From: Mesostigma viride
Taxonomy: Eukaryota > Streptophyta > Mesostigmatophyceae > Mesostigmatales > Mesostigmataceae
Reading direction: 5' to 3'
Length of the DNA: 64,000 nt
NCBI GenBank assembly: GCA_009746045.1
Contig: RPFO01000165.1
Location: forward strand, 3,417,141-3,481,140
In this document: positions 10,483 to 21,582 of the stretch, in pieces
Layout of the letters: the number at the start of each line of letters is the position of its first letter
Position numbering within the stretch: position 1 is the stretch's first letter
Made by a program: the position numbers and the translations under genes
Notes under the pieces: model-generated
Told to the model about the DNA's origin: nothing
What the model saw: the letters and a program-made list of their open reading frames with translations, nothing else
Database searches by the model: none

Positions 10483-11600
10483 GCGCCGTTCCGATTCGCA
10501 CGAGTATTGGCTTTACGCGGGGCCGCCACGCGGCCGGCCCGGGGGACGAGGCGAGGCAGCTAGGCATTGCGCGTGTGCGAGTTGTTACGCCTTTGGCATT
10601 TGGGCCTTACGGGAGCAACGCATGCGCCGTAGCGCGACGCGCAGCACGGGGAGTTGACAGCGGTACTGACATGCGTCACCAGGAGGTCAGTGCCAACGCT
10701 GGCAAGCAGCACGCACTGGCTGCTGGACTACAACACGGACCAAGCTAGGCTGCCAGCCTGGCAATTATGCGGATCGTGCAGGCTGAACATGCACGTGCGC
10801 GCAAGCTGGCGCGTTATTGATTTCGAGAACTGTCCGCTGCAGGTAGATAATGTCGTGCAATATTGGCATTGATATTCGGCAGGCTGGCAAGCCGCTTTTG
10901 TGATTGCGACAAGGCAGCTTTTCTCGTCAGGGCCAGCTAGTTGTCGTACATGCTTGGTTGGTGATATAGTTGTTTGGCAAGCTCAGGGGTCGGCAAGTCG
11001 ACACTGGAGTGCTCTGCGACAAGGGCATTTTGTCGTCTGGGATTTCTGGCCTACCCAGGTTGTCTAGTTGATTTTGTCGTCTAAAGAGAAAGTGCTAGAT
11101 GATATGTTTCATATGCGGAACAGGGAGTCGTTGCAGACAACGACTTAGGATTTTGTGTACTTTTAGGTCTTGGTGCTGACCAAAGCCGAGTGCCACGGAG
11201 TAGCTTTGGTGTAATTGAAGCAGTATGGACGACAAAGCGGTTGTCGTCAGGATCAGATACTGAGCGTGGCTACGAGGTAAGGCTGACGCAAGATATTGCG
11301 TAAGTGTAAGGCATTCATTGGGATAAGTGTGTGTTTCCACCAGGGCGTTGGATGTAGCTCTGTGTGGATCCTTGAACTCTGTCTTGGTCATGGTGGTGCG
11401 TGGCAAGTGTGGCCAGCCCTCCTTTCTTTCATCGAGCCCAGCCATTGCTGAAACAGAGCTGCCAAGTTAGGTAGAGTATTGGTAATAAAAACGTTATTTC
11501 ATTTGCAACAAAGAACACAGTGTGAAGCCTAACCTAGCCATACCTCACTCTCAGGTCTCACCTTTTTGAGAAGTGCAGTTGGCACTGGCTTCTCGTCTTA
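10483..11600 (+). repeat. 1.1-kb direct repeat R, left copy (probable 5' LTR of the methyltransferase gypsy)
   Basis: The sequence is collinear with 32019-33136 at a constant offset of 21,536, 1,118 bp in both. I noticed two base differences (near 10798 and 10902). It lies just before the gypsy gag, and its partner lies just after the PHD finger and polypurine tract, which is LTR placement. Clear TG...CA ends are not seen at the homology limits, so the exact LTR borders are unresolved. Confidence 0.6.
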
Positions 11601-11926
11601 TCCACACAGAGCTAACTGAGAGTTGGTAGGTAAGCTTGGTCAAGGCTGAGGCCTCTTCCTGAATACTAGGAATAGAGGTAAAGCTGGCTGTGCAAGGCTG
11701 TCAAGGCAGGCAGCTTGCAAGCAGGTCCTGAAGCAGCATTGGTTTTCAGCTTTCAGGCAATTGTTTTCTTTCTCCTTGCCCTGTGCATCTGGTGTGGTGC
11801 CAGCAAGTTGAAGGGGCCAAGTGGTGGCCCCTGTGGTGCATACTGATTTTGCACTACGTCTGCTCACTCTGTAGCCCAGTGATTGTTGCAGAAACGGTGC
11901 TCACGAGAGCACAAGCACGAAGCTTG

Positions 11927-14900
11927 ATGGCAGACCAAGATGGTCAACATCAAGGGGGCGCCAACCCCAACCAAGGCACGGTGGTGGATGGCGCACCGCG
12001 GCAGGGTGATGCTGCAGGCACGCAGGCATCCTTGCCAACTGGCGACAACGGCAATGGGCCACTCGTCCCACCAGCAGCCTCGGGTTCCGGGATGGGCAAT
12101 GGGGGGGGGTCGCCGATCGGAGTGGTGGCGTTGTTGGTGGTGGTGGTGACACATCAGTCGTCAACGGAGGGCTGGGTGGCAGCGCGGCAGGTCCTCAAGA
12201 TGGAACAGTACTTCCCATCACACCATCATCGCAGATACGGCTCAGCGGGTTGGCAGGCACCGGGCTAGCGCCGGGGCCAAGTGCCAGCCAGGGGGTGGGT
12301 GCGGATGTGTTGCAGCAGATTTTGCAACATGTAGCACAATCCCAACAACAGATGCAGCAGCAACAGCAGGCTATGCAGTTGCAGCAGCAGCAGACGGCGC
12401 AGTTGGCGGCGCAGATTGCAAGTCTGCACGCGACGTGGACCGCGCAAGCAACGCTGACACCAGCGCCGCACCTACCACAGCCGCAAGTGTTGCAGCCGCA
12501 GCGCAAGTTTGGCAGCCCCAAGCGCAGGTGTTGCAGTCGCAGGTGCCTTTAATGTCGCAGGCACCATCCGTGCAGCCACAGGCGCAAGCGCCACAGATGC
12601 AGGCGTCGCGGCAGCATGTGCCTGGGATGCCTAGTGCACAAACTGGGTTTTCTTTTGGCGTGCCGCATGCGCCGGCACCAACAAACCCAGCGACGCCACG
12701 GCTACAAACACCGTGGGTGCGGCCAGGCATCATTCCGGGATTGCAGCGAGGCAGTCCATACACGGTGGAACGAGGCTATGGGCTGGAGCCGAGGTTTGTG
12801 GCTACTCTACCAAGGACGCCAAGCATGCCGGTGGGCTACAATGGGTCGCCGATTGAGGGATCCAAGGTGGGAATGCCGGTGCAAGCGCAGGTGGAGCTCA
12901 AGGACAGGTATACTGCTGACGGTGGGCTTGTTGACATCAACCAAGCCTATTGGAAATATAAGACTTGGCTGCACCAGCAGTATATCGTCACGCATAACCA
13001 GCTGCCGAAGTCCTTTGAGATGGACAACATCCCAATGTTTTTCTCGGGCAACACGCAAAAGCTGGTGCAGCGGTGGGTCACAGGCTACCATGAGGTGGCG
13101 CTGAAGACGGGAAGATCCGATGTGTGGTACAGGCGCGACCAACAAGGCTTGCCGGACTACCAACACGTGGTATTTGACGTCGACCCTGCCGAGGAGCTGT
13201 GGGAACTGCTGCGCGCCAAGTACGCCCACTCCTCCACCAAGGCGGAGGCGGAGTGGCATGATTTCAAGGTGGGGGACAAGGAGTCGCCTGACGCCACGAT
13301 GGACCGCCTGGAGGTCTTGCGGGATGAGGTCCCGGCATGGACGGAGGCGGAGGCGTGTGAGAAGTGGCTCAAGGCGTTGGGTCCAAAAGCTGCCATGATC
13401 CCACAACCTAGATTTGGTTGTCATTGGGACCTGGCCCAGCTGTGCACGGAAGTGCATGCGTTCAACCGGCGACAGGCACGGGGTCTCCCGGACCTAGTGG
13501 AGCTGGTACGCCAAGAAGTCGCCCAAGCGCACAAGGGTAACAGGGTGGGTGGCGCGCAATCAGGCGGTGGAGGGTCCAGCGGTGGAAGGGGTGGACCAAG
13601 CAGCCGGCAGTTTGGGTCGCAGGCGGACAAGCCAGCCAGCGCGGGGGGCGACAACACGGCCTCCAGCAGCACCGGCCAGGCGACGGCTGACCCGCACAAG
13701 GCATGTTGGATCTGCGGGAAGCCAGATCACGTGAAGCGGGCCTGCCCAGCCCAGTGCAAGAAGGAGCACGCGGCTGGAACGCCCGCCCATGCTCCGGCAG
13801 GGTGCAAGTACCCAGTGGTCACCAAGACCGTGCAAGCACATGCAGCGGCCATGGTGGCGGCCGACAGCACGCCAACAGAGCAGGCAGCTGAGGTATCGGC
13901 AGCGCCGGCGTCACCCAGCCAACCGAGTGGGCAGGCGGCGGGGATGGAAGCGTATGACGCGTATACGCTGGTGGAGCAACCCGACTTGTTCTGGGCTCCT
14001 ATCCATGCCGTCGAGGTCCAGGCAGCTACCCGAGGCAAGCAGGCACGGGCATTGCCGTCGTTCCTACCAACCACGGGAAATGGTGAGGGGGGGCCACCCC
14101 AGCTTCCTGCATCGTTCCCGGCAGGTTCAACCGGCGGTGAGTCATCGCTGCTGGAGCACCCGAACCCCGCCGACGCCGAGCAGCGGCGCAAGCTGCCACC
14201 ATTCTTGCCAGTGGATGGAGTGATTGATGCTCCCTTGTTTTCTGCCAGGCAAGTGATTGATGGCTGCGGGCAGCGGGGCATCACGTTGGTGCACCAAGCA
14301 GCTGCGGCACTGCAGCGGTGCGCCGACAGCCTAGACGCACGCACATTGCCGGTGGCGGAAACTGCGCGGCGGGTCACCATGCCAGTTATGCCGGCAACCC
14401 CGGCAGACGTCCCAGCACCAACCATGCCCCGGGAAGCAACCCGCGAGGAGCGGATGTCACGGGTGCCGAGGACAGTCACGGTGGCAAAGCACCCTGATGG
14501 GTCCCCGGCTATCGCTTTCCAGGCAATCAGCGAGGACGGCACTTGTTGGGGCCCTATGGTGTGCCCCAGCGCAAAGTCCGTCACCAAGCTGGATGGCGGA
14601 GCCGGGCCGCTCGTGATCACCATGGAGCTGGCCAAGATGTGTGGTGCGACCCGTGAGAACGGCGGGCTCATAGACAGCACCGTTCTCGTGGAGGGATGGA
14701 AAGGGCCAGCGGCGCGACCCGATGCAATGACTTCCATGCTGATCAACGTCATCCTCAACCCCACGGACCCAAAGCGGATGGCCTGCGTGGCTGTGCCGGC
14801 CTTGGTGGTCGACAGGTGTGGGTATGCAGCCCTTATCGGGATGGACGTCATGTATCGCCTCGGGCTCATAATTGACCCTTGGCTGGAGGTTGCGACCTAC

Positions 14901-15065
14901 CGCCGTGATTGGCAGGGGGAGGGGAAGCAAAAGGCGCTTCTTCCCATTCAGTGCAGCAGCGACCCGGAGCCTAACCCGCAGGGGGTGGTGTCGCTAGACG
15001 CGTGTGTGGCTGCAGTGGTGTCGCCCGCCAGCATAGAGGTGGAGCCAGGGGATGCGGCTGAGAAC
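11927..15065 (+). pseudogene. gypsy Gag and retropepsin (frameshifted)
   Basis: The likely start is the ATG near 11927 (MADQDGQHQGGANPNQ). A G-rich run at 12102-12110 and an indel near 12500 change frame. The main frame then runs from 12435: a Gln/Pro-rich segment, a Gag capsid-like domain (about 12900-13480, WHDFKVGDKESPDATMDRL), a CCHC knuckle (CWICGKPDHVKRAC, near 13700-13745), and a retropepsin. The retropepsin has an LDGGAG active site in place of DTGA near 14600 and ALIGMDVM near 14830. Gag packages element RNA and the protease matures the polyprotein. Coding then shifts frame again at the ten-G run at about 15067, before the methyltransferase. Confidence 0.85.
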
Positions 15066-15309
15066 TGGGGGGGGGCGTGTGGCCGGACGCGCAAGCGGTG
15101 CACATGGCGCAAGCGGCTAGCGACAAGCGCGCGCGCGATAGGCACCGGTGTGTGCTGCCTGCGGCGTTGCCAGCGCGGGATGCGCAGAGGCAAAGTTGGC
15201 TTGCCCAGGTTGCGCCCCTGCCACGCCTGCGCGATGTGCGTGCACGGGTGATGGCGGCATGTCAGGCACTGCCCAAGGGTGCTGGGGGGAAGCGGCGCCA
15301 GCCGGGTGC

Positions 15310-16370
15310 CATCACGCGTACCCCGGCTTTAGCGCAGAGGTGCTGGAACGCATCCCGGACTTCGGGCGTGCCACCGTCGTGCTGGAGCTGTTCGCAGGTA
15401 TGGGTGGCGGCATAGCCGGTTTCCTGAGCAGCGGGGGGGTATGCAGCAAGCTCATTGCGGTGGAGGCATCGCTCACAGCCAGGGCGGCATATTTGCACCA
15501 CTGCGCTATCTTGTCGCAAGCATACCCAGCACAATTTCCTCCATCCGCCTGGGCTGATGTCTTCGGCGAGGGCACTCATGACGTGCGCTTCCTTGGGCAG
15601 CAGCAGCTGCGCCGCCTCATCTCACAACATGGCGAGGTAGGGTTGGTCATTGCTGGCTGGGAGTGCCAAGGCATGAGCCAGGCTGGGCATGGCCGGGGCC
15701 TTGCCGACAGCAGGAGCGGCCTATTTGGGACATGCTGCGCATTGTGGGCGAGCTCCAGCAGCTGCAGCAGGTGCCACCCGCCTACTTATTTGAAAACGTA
15801 GTGGCGGTGGACAGTCCCAGCCCCACTGTTCGGGAGGATTGGGGCACCATTGTGGGTATTTTGGGGGAACCCGTGGTGTCGGACAATGCCGGGCTGGGAG
15901 GGAATACCCATCGGCTGCGCGCGTTCTGGACCAACATCGCTGGCCAAGGTTCTACGCAGGCGGTGATGCAGCATGTCGCTAGCCACATTGAGCTGCCACC
16001 GGTCGATGTCGTGTTGCCCAGTCAACTCACGGCGCAGTATGTGGAGCACGATGATCAGGCACCCTACGCGCCCGTCAACAAGGCAGGCGCCCCCATGCGA
16101 GCACTGCCCACCCTTGTCAGTTACCAAGGGTCCCAGGCTTATCGTGACCGGGGCAAGGGGCTTGTGTGGGAGCGTGCCACAGGTCTCTTGGTTCAGCCAC
16201 CCGCGGGGTTTCGTGAACTAAGCATGGGCTTTGCCGAAGGTGCATCCGCCGCCCCAGGGCTCCTGGAGGTGGAGCGATGGTCGCTCATTGGCCAGGCCAT
16301 GTCAGCCTGGCAGGTGGGGTACACCTTGCTAGCAGCGCAAGGTGTGCGGAGGGTGCAGCGGGTTGCACTT
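15310..16370 (+). pseudogene. C5 cytosine DNA methyltransferase domain within gypsy pol, one frameshift
   Basis: C5-methyltransferase motifs occur in canonical order. Motif I (SAM binding) is VVLELFAGMGGG at about 15376-15410. Motif IV is GWECQGMSQAG, with the catalytic Cys codon at 15664-15666 but Glu replacing the usual Pro of PCQ. A DSRSGLF segment follows. Motif VI is FENVV (ENV at 15792-15800), motif VIII-like is HRLRAFW near 15915, and motifs IX-X are FRELSMGF and LIGQAMSAWQVGYTLL (about 16208-16330). The first part is in the frame of 15310 and the second in that of 15663; the shift falls near 15725, where one T appears to be missing. The domain would methylate cytosine at C5 using SAM, possibly the element's own cDNA or host chromatin. 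It sits between protease and RT. Similar fusions are known in charophyte gypsy elements. Confidence 0.88.
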
Positions 16371-18085
16371 CCCGTCCATGCTGCGACTGCACAGGCGCAG
16401 AGTGACACTTCTCCACCCACCGGTGCTGCGCCGGCTGGTGTGCCTAAGGCGGAGCGTGCAGGCGGCAGGGGCCAAGGGTGGTCCTACACCTGGCGCCAGG
16501 TATGGTCAGTCATCCTCATGACTGCGCTCCTCACCAGCTGTGTGTTCTCGGCGGCTCCGGCCTTTCAGTTCCTCGTGGCGAAGGCACAACGGCAGGTGGG
16601 AGAGCGAGGCATTACGCCGGGAGCGGCGGCATACATGCTGTTTCAGTCGGCGGCCGTGCGCGGTCCCACGGTGGCTGTGCACAATGTCTCGAGCGCAAGC
16701 GACCCGGCAGCAAACCATCAATGGAGCGTCTGTGAGCACCTCACAGCTGAGCAACGTGCGAGGCTGCTCAAGTGGCTGGAAGGTGCGCGCAACGCGTTTG
16801 CATTCAGCAGTCAAGAGCTGGGATGCTACAATGGTGGGCAGATGCGGGTCCCGCTGGACACCGATCAGCCACTGTTTCGCCGACAACACCGGCTGAGTCA
16901 AGCTGAGCTGGAGTTTGTGCAGCAACAATGCGAGGAGCTGGAGGCTGCTGGCATCATTCGGTCATCCACATCCAACTATGCGGCCGCGACCGTCGTGGCG
17001 CCCAAGAAGGATGCGGTGACAGGTGAATGGACTGGGATGCGCATGGCGACGGACCTGCGGCAACTCAACGCACACACCCCGATGGACAGGTACCCCATGC
17101 CGCGAGTGGACGATGTGCTTGACCGGATATCGCCACGCGTGCAGTTCATCTCATCCCTAGACCTCCGCAGTGGGTTTCACCAAATCCAAGTGGCGGAGGG
17201 TGACCAACGCAAGCTCGCGTTCTGGGGGGGCCACCGACTCTATGAGTGGGTCAGGATGCCTTTCGGGCATAGGAATGCGAGTGCCATCTTTCAGCGTGCC
17301 ATGGATCAAGTGTTGAATGGCATGCCATTCGCTGCGTGTTACATTGATGATGTGATCATCTTCAGTGAGACATTTGAGCAACACCTCCAGCACCTTGAGC
17401 AGGTGCGCATGGCACTGGCGCGAGCCAACCTAAAGCTGCATCCCGAGAAGTGTCGGTTTGCGCAGCGGAGCCTCGACTTCCTCGGACACCAGATCATTCC
17501 TGGCGGCAGAACTCCACAAGCGGCCAAGGTGGAAGCGATCGTCAACGCGGCAACGCCCACGGATGTGGCGGGTGTGCGGGCTTACCTGGGGCTGGCGGGG
17601 TATTACCGAGGTTATATCCCCAACTTCAGCACCAAGGTTAAGCCACTGACGGAGCTGTTGAAGAAAGGTGCAGTCTGGGCATGGGGTCCGGCGCAGCAAC
17701 GCGCCATTGAGACCATCAAGGCAGAGCTCACCTCAGCGCCAATACTCCGTCAGCCCGACTATGCCCAGCCATTTGTGCTATACACGGATTGGTCCAGGGT
17801 TGGACTTGGTGCTGTGTTGGCACAGAAGGACGTGCATGGCAAGGAACATGTGGTGGCGTATGCCAGCAGGAGCAACAACACGGCTGAGGCCAAGTACTCA
17901 TCGTATGAGGGCGAGGCTCTGGCCGTGGTGTGGGCCATCAAACATTTTCGGCCATACTTGTTCGGGCGTCAGTTCACGCTGGTCACCGACCATCAGCCAC
18001 TGCAGTGGTTGATGACAAGTGCCAATCTGACTGGCAAGCTGGCGCGCTGGGCCATGATTATTCAAGAATATAACATGACCATAGT
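16370..18085 (+). pseudogene. gypsy reverse transcriptase and RNase H, cut by insertion
   Basis: The frame is continuous with the methyltransferase C-terminus. RT runs from about 16860 to 17560: RYPMPRVDDVL, SSLDLRSGFHQI (first catalytic Asp), FGHRNASAIFQ, the CYIDDVIIF active site at about 17337-17363, and LDFLGHQI. RNase H follows (VLYTDWSRVGLGAVL, SSYEGEALAVVWAI, LVTDHQPLQWL). The frame reads QEYNMTIV at 18085 and is then broken by the tandem LTR array. The natural continuation (TIVHRAGVDHSNADVLSR) is found from about 21583. The catalytic residues are intact. Confidence 0.92.
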
Positions 18086-18523
18086 TGAGAATGACTTTGG
18101 AAGGGTTTGGTTGCAATGGCTGCGGCTCCTTGGCCGCTGTTTATTGCTTTAATTTATACATTTACAGCGTCAACCTTCTAGAGATGCCTAGAAACCTTGT
18201 CCTGCACTGTCGTTACAAGTATGGCAATGCAGTATGCGTTGTGCACATGGAACCTTCTAGACACCAGACGCCAAACTTAAGTCTGCCATGGTTATATCTT
18301 AACAACCCGTGGCAAGACTGCAACCATTGTGGCAACCATTTTGGCCACCGACATGAGTCGCGCCGGATTCATTGTCCGCATCCAGGTAATCAACATCACG
18401 TGCGGCAAACTGATATATTGCATAACAGAAAACCTGGACAGAATAATGCATACGTTTATTTCAATGTGTCGTTCCGACAGTATTTTTCCGAGCCCTGCCC
18501 AGCATCATTTGTAATGCTTTACA
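18086..18523 (-). repeat. LTR copy 1 (438 bp) of the tandem element
   Basis: This is the 3'-most LTR on the element strand. The preceding purine-rich tract (GAAAAAGAAAAG on minus, about 18533-18544) is a plausible polypurine tract, although about 9 nt separate it from the LTR. Confidence 0.8.
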
Positions 18524-18750
18524 ACTCCAGCACTTTTCTTTTTCATGTGGCAAAGATGGCCAGCGTACTCTTATCAGTCATTAACGGCCGCGCGGGCCAT
18601 GCCATCATGAATAGCAACTACAACACCGACATAGTCTCAGAGGGTAATGCCCACTGAACATTATTATACAATAGGTAATCACTCCCGGGGAAAACCTACC
18701 AAGGCTGAAAACCCGTGGCGCGGGGCCATTCATGGTTCAACGCAACTCAA

Positions 18751-19583
18751 CTAGTGCGAAGACTGACCCAGTGATAGCCTATTCATCAGAGGAAAATTCT
18801 TGTTGGCATTGCAGCTGTCACGGTTGTGGCCAGTGCCCTGGCACCTCGGGCACTTCTCGCGTCTGTCGCCCTCCCCAAAAACAGCACTGATGCTTGCTGT
18901 TCCCGCGGGCTTGGTGGCAGATCCCCTTCCCGCCAATTCCTGTGCCGCGCCACCGAGGGCGAAGGCCTCCCGGATGGCAGTAAAGCTGGCAGCCCTGCTT
19001 TCCAGCTTTTCCTTTGTCAGGACGGGAGCCAAGCCTTGGATACTGCTGTCAGTAATCACACCACTGGCGAGGGCCTTGCCCAGGAAAAGCACGACGCTGA
19101 AATCGTCTGGAAAAGTCAACGTAGTGTCTTCCAGCATCCTCTCGAATGCCAGTGTCGCCTGGACCGGGTCGCCCGACACCTCAAAAGTGAGGATCCGCAT
19201 CATATCTTTGATCGACTTGAGCAGGCCCTCGGGCACCAGGAGTTCCTTCAAACGGCTGTAAAAGTCCGCCCACTCCATCTTCTTCTCGTGGGCAATCCGG
19301 ATCAAATCACGGACGGCCGGCATTCCCGACGAGCCGTGTCCACTGAATCGCAACGTAGCAACGTGGTCGTTGTCCAGGAAACTCACTAGGTCTTCGCGTA
19401 CCAGTACCCCAGGCCGTCGTAGTAGTCCTTCTTTTCCGGGTCCTTGCTGCCGGGTGGCAGCGGCTTGGGCAGCAAACGCATTGCCAATTCGTGCTGCTTT
19501 AATTTGTTCATTTCCTTCTTGTCCTGTCCAGTCAGGACAATGGCGTCAGTCTCAGCGCTTGCTGCAGCACGGCTACGAGCCAT
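18751..19583 (-). pseudogene. Gag with zinc knuckle, unit 1 (one frameshift)
   Basis: The ATG at 19581-19583 (MARSRAAASAETD) lies about 30 bp after the LTR. The first 65 codons end at a TAG at 19386. One missing base there would join them to the following frame (SFLDNDHVATLRF...), which runs to 18751. The second part has a Gag-like helical region (DFYSRLKELLVPEGLL, ATLAFERMLEDTTL) and one CCHC knuckle (CPRCQGTGHNRDSC, near 18800-18845). No protease or pol follows. Because the same break occurs in both units, it was present before the tandem duplication. This makes it a TR-GAG-like non-autonomous element. Confidence 0.8.
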
Positions 19584-19612
19584 GGAAAAAATGTGTGATT
19601 AAGAGTACGAGT

Positions 19613-20050
19613 TGAGAATGACTTTGGAAGGGTTTGGTTGCAATGGCTGCGGCTCCTTGGCCGCTGTTTATTGCTTTAATTTATACATTTACAGCGTCAA
19701 CGTTCTAGAGATGCCTAGAAACCTTGTCCTGCACTGTCGTTACAAGTATGGCAATGCAGTATGCGTTGTGCACATGGAACCTTCTAGACACCAGACGCCA
19801 AACTTAAGTCTGCCATGGTTATATCTTAACAACCCGTGGCAAGACTGCAACCATTGTGGCAACCATTTTGGCCACCGACATGAGTCGCGCCGGATTCATT
19901 GTCCGCATCCAGGTAATCAACATCACGTGCGGCAAACTGATATATTGCATAACAGAAAACCTGGACAGAATAATGCATACGTTTATTTCAATGTGTCGTT
20001 CCGACAGTATTTTTCCGAGCCCTGCCCAGCATCATTTGTAATGCTTTACA
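19613..20050 (-). repeat. LTR copy 2 (shared middle LTR)
   Basis: Same length as copy 1. It serves both flanking gag units, the hallmark of LTR-LTR recombination. Confidence 0.8.
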
Positions 20051-20277
20051 ACTCCAGCACTTTTCTTTTTCATGTGGCAAAGATGGCCAGCGTACTCTTA
20101 TCAGTCATTAACGGCCGCGCGGGCCATGCCATCATGAATAGCAACTACAACACCGACATAGTCTCAGAGGGTAATGCCCACTGAACATTATTATACAATA
20201 GGTAATCACTCCCGGGGAAAACCTACCAAGGCTGAAAACCCGTGGCGCGGGGCCATTCATGGTTCAACGCAACTCAA

Positions 20278-21110
20278 CTAGTGCGAAGACTGACCCAGTG
20301 ATAGCCTATTCATCAGAGGAAAATTCTTGTTGGCATTGCAGCTGTCACGGTTGTGGCCAGTGCCCTGGCACCTCGGGCACTTCTCGCATCTGTCGCCCTC
20401 CCCAAAAACAGCACTGATGCTTGCTGTTCCCGCGGGCTTGGTGGCAGATCCCCTTCCCGCCAATTCCTGTGCCGCGCCACCGAGGGCGAAGGCCTCCCGG
20501 ATGGCAGTAAAGCTGGCAGCCCTGCTTTCCAGCTTTTCCTTTGTCAGGACGGGAGCCAAGCCTTGGATACTGCTGTCAGTAATCACACCACTGGCGAGGG
20601 CCTTGCCCAGGAAAAGCACGACGCTGAAATCGTCTGGAAAAGTCAACGTAGTGTCTTCCAGCATCCTCTCGAATGCCAGTGTCGCCTGGACCGGGTCGCC
20701 CGACACCTCAAAAGTGGGGATCCGCATCATATCTTTGATCGACTTGAGCAGGCCCTCGGGCACCAGGAGTTCCTTCAAACGGCTGTAAAAGTCCGCCCAC
20801 TCCATCTTCTTCTCGTGGGCAATCCGGATCAAATCACGGACGGCCGGCATTCCCGACGAGCCGTGTCCACTGAATCGCAACGTAGCAACGTGGTCGTTGT
20901 CCAGGAAACTCACTAGGTCTTCGCGTACCAGTACCCCAGGCCGTCGTAGTAGTCCTTCTTTTCCGGGTCCTTGCTGCCGGGTGGCAGCGGCTTGGGCAGC
21001 AAACGCATTGCCAATTCGTGCTGCTTTAATTTGTTCATTTCCTTCTTGTCCTGTCCAGTCAGGACAATGGCGTCAGTCTCAGCGCTTGCTGCAGCACGGC
21101 TACGAGCCAT
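20278..21110 (-). pseudogene. Gag with zinc knuckle, unit 2 (same frameshift)
   Basis: This is a near-identical copy of the unit-1 Gag at an offset of 1,527 bp, with the same TAG interruption at 20913. The noticed substitutions change Leu to Pro (near 20718) and Arg to Cys next to the knuckle (near 20387). No other coding content. Confidence 0.8.
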
Positions 21111-21139
21111 GGAAAAAATGTGTGATTAAGAGTACGAGT

Positions 21140-21579
21140 TGAGAATGACTTTGGAAGGGTTTGGTTGCAATGGCTGCGGCTCCTTGGCCGCTGTTTATTG
21201 CTTTAATTTATACATTTACAGCGTCAACGTTCTAGAGATGCCTAGAAACCTTGTCCTGCACTGTCGTTACAAGTATGGCAATGCAGTATGCGTTGTGCAC
21301 ATGGAACCTTCTAGACACCAGACGCCAAACTTAAGTCTGCCATGGTTATATCTTAACAACCCGTGGCAAGACTGCAACCATCGTGGCAACCATTTTGGCC
21401 ACCGACATGAGTCGCGCCGGATTCATTGTCCGCATCCAGGTAATCAACATCACGTGCGGCAAACTGATATATATTGCATAACAGAAAACCTGGACAGAAT
21501 AATGCATACGTTTATTTCAATGTGTCGTTCCGACAGTATTTTTCCGAGCCCTGCCCAGCATCATTTGTAATGCTTTACA
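21140..21579 (-). repeat. LTR copy 3 (5' LTR of the tandem element)
   Basis: Matches copies 1 and 2, with an extra TA near 21470 and one substitution near 21382. It ends GCTTTACA, and the gypsy coding sequence resumes a few bases later. Confidence 0.8.
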
Positions 21580-21582
21580 ACT

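Larger units (their letters stand above)
18086..21579 (-). mobile_element. tandem non-autonomous LTR element: LTR-gag-LTR-gag-LTR
   Basis: A 1,527-bp unit occurs 2.3 times (starting 18086, 19613, 21140). The shared part is an LTR of about 438 bp (18086-18523, 19613-20050, 21140-21579). It begins TGAGAATG and ends GCTTTACA on plus, that is TG...CA on the element's minus strand. The internal part is about 1.09 kb and encodes Gag on the minus strand. The units differ at only a few bases (e.g. near 18176, 19195, 18870) and the third LTR carries a 2-bp insertion. The insertion lies within the TIV codons of the gypsy: ACCATAGT on the left, ACCATTGT on the right. The structure fits unequal exchange between LTRs after a single insertion. 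Confidence 0.88.

Noticed and set aside
18085-18657. 190-codon open frame repeated at 19612 and 21139
   Set aside because: It coincides with the LTR, starts at TTG, has no domain, and recurs only because the LTR is tandem; the element codes on the other strand.
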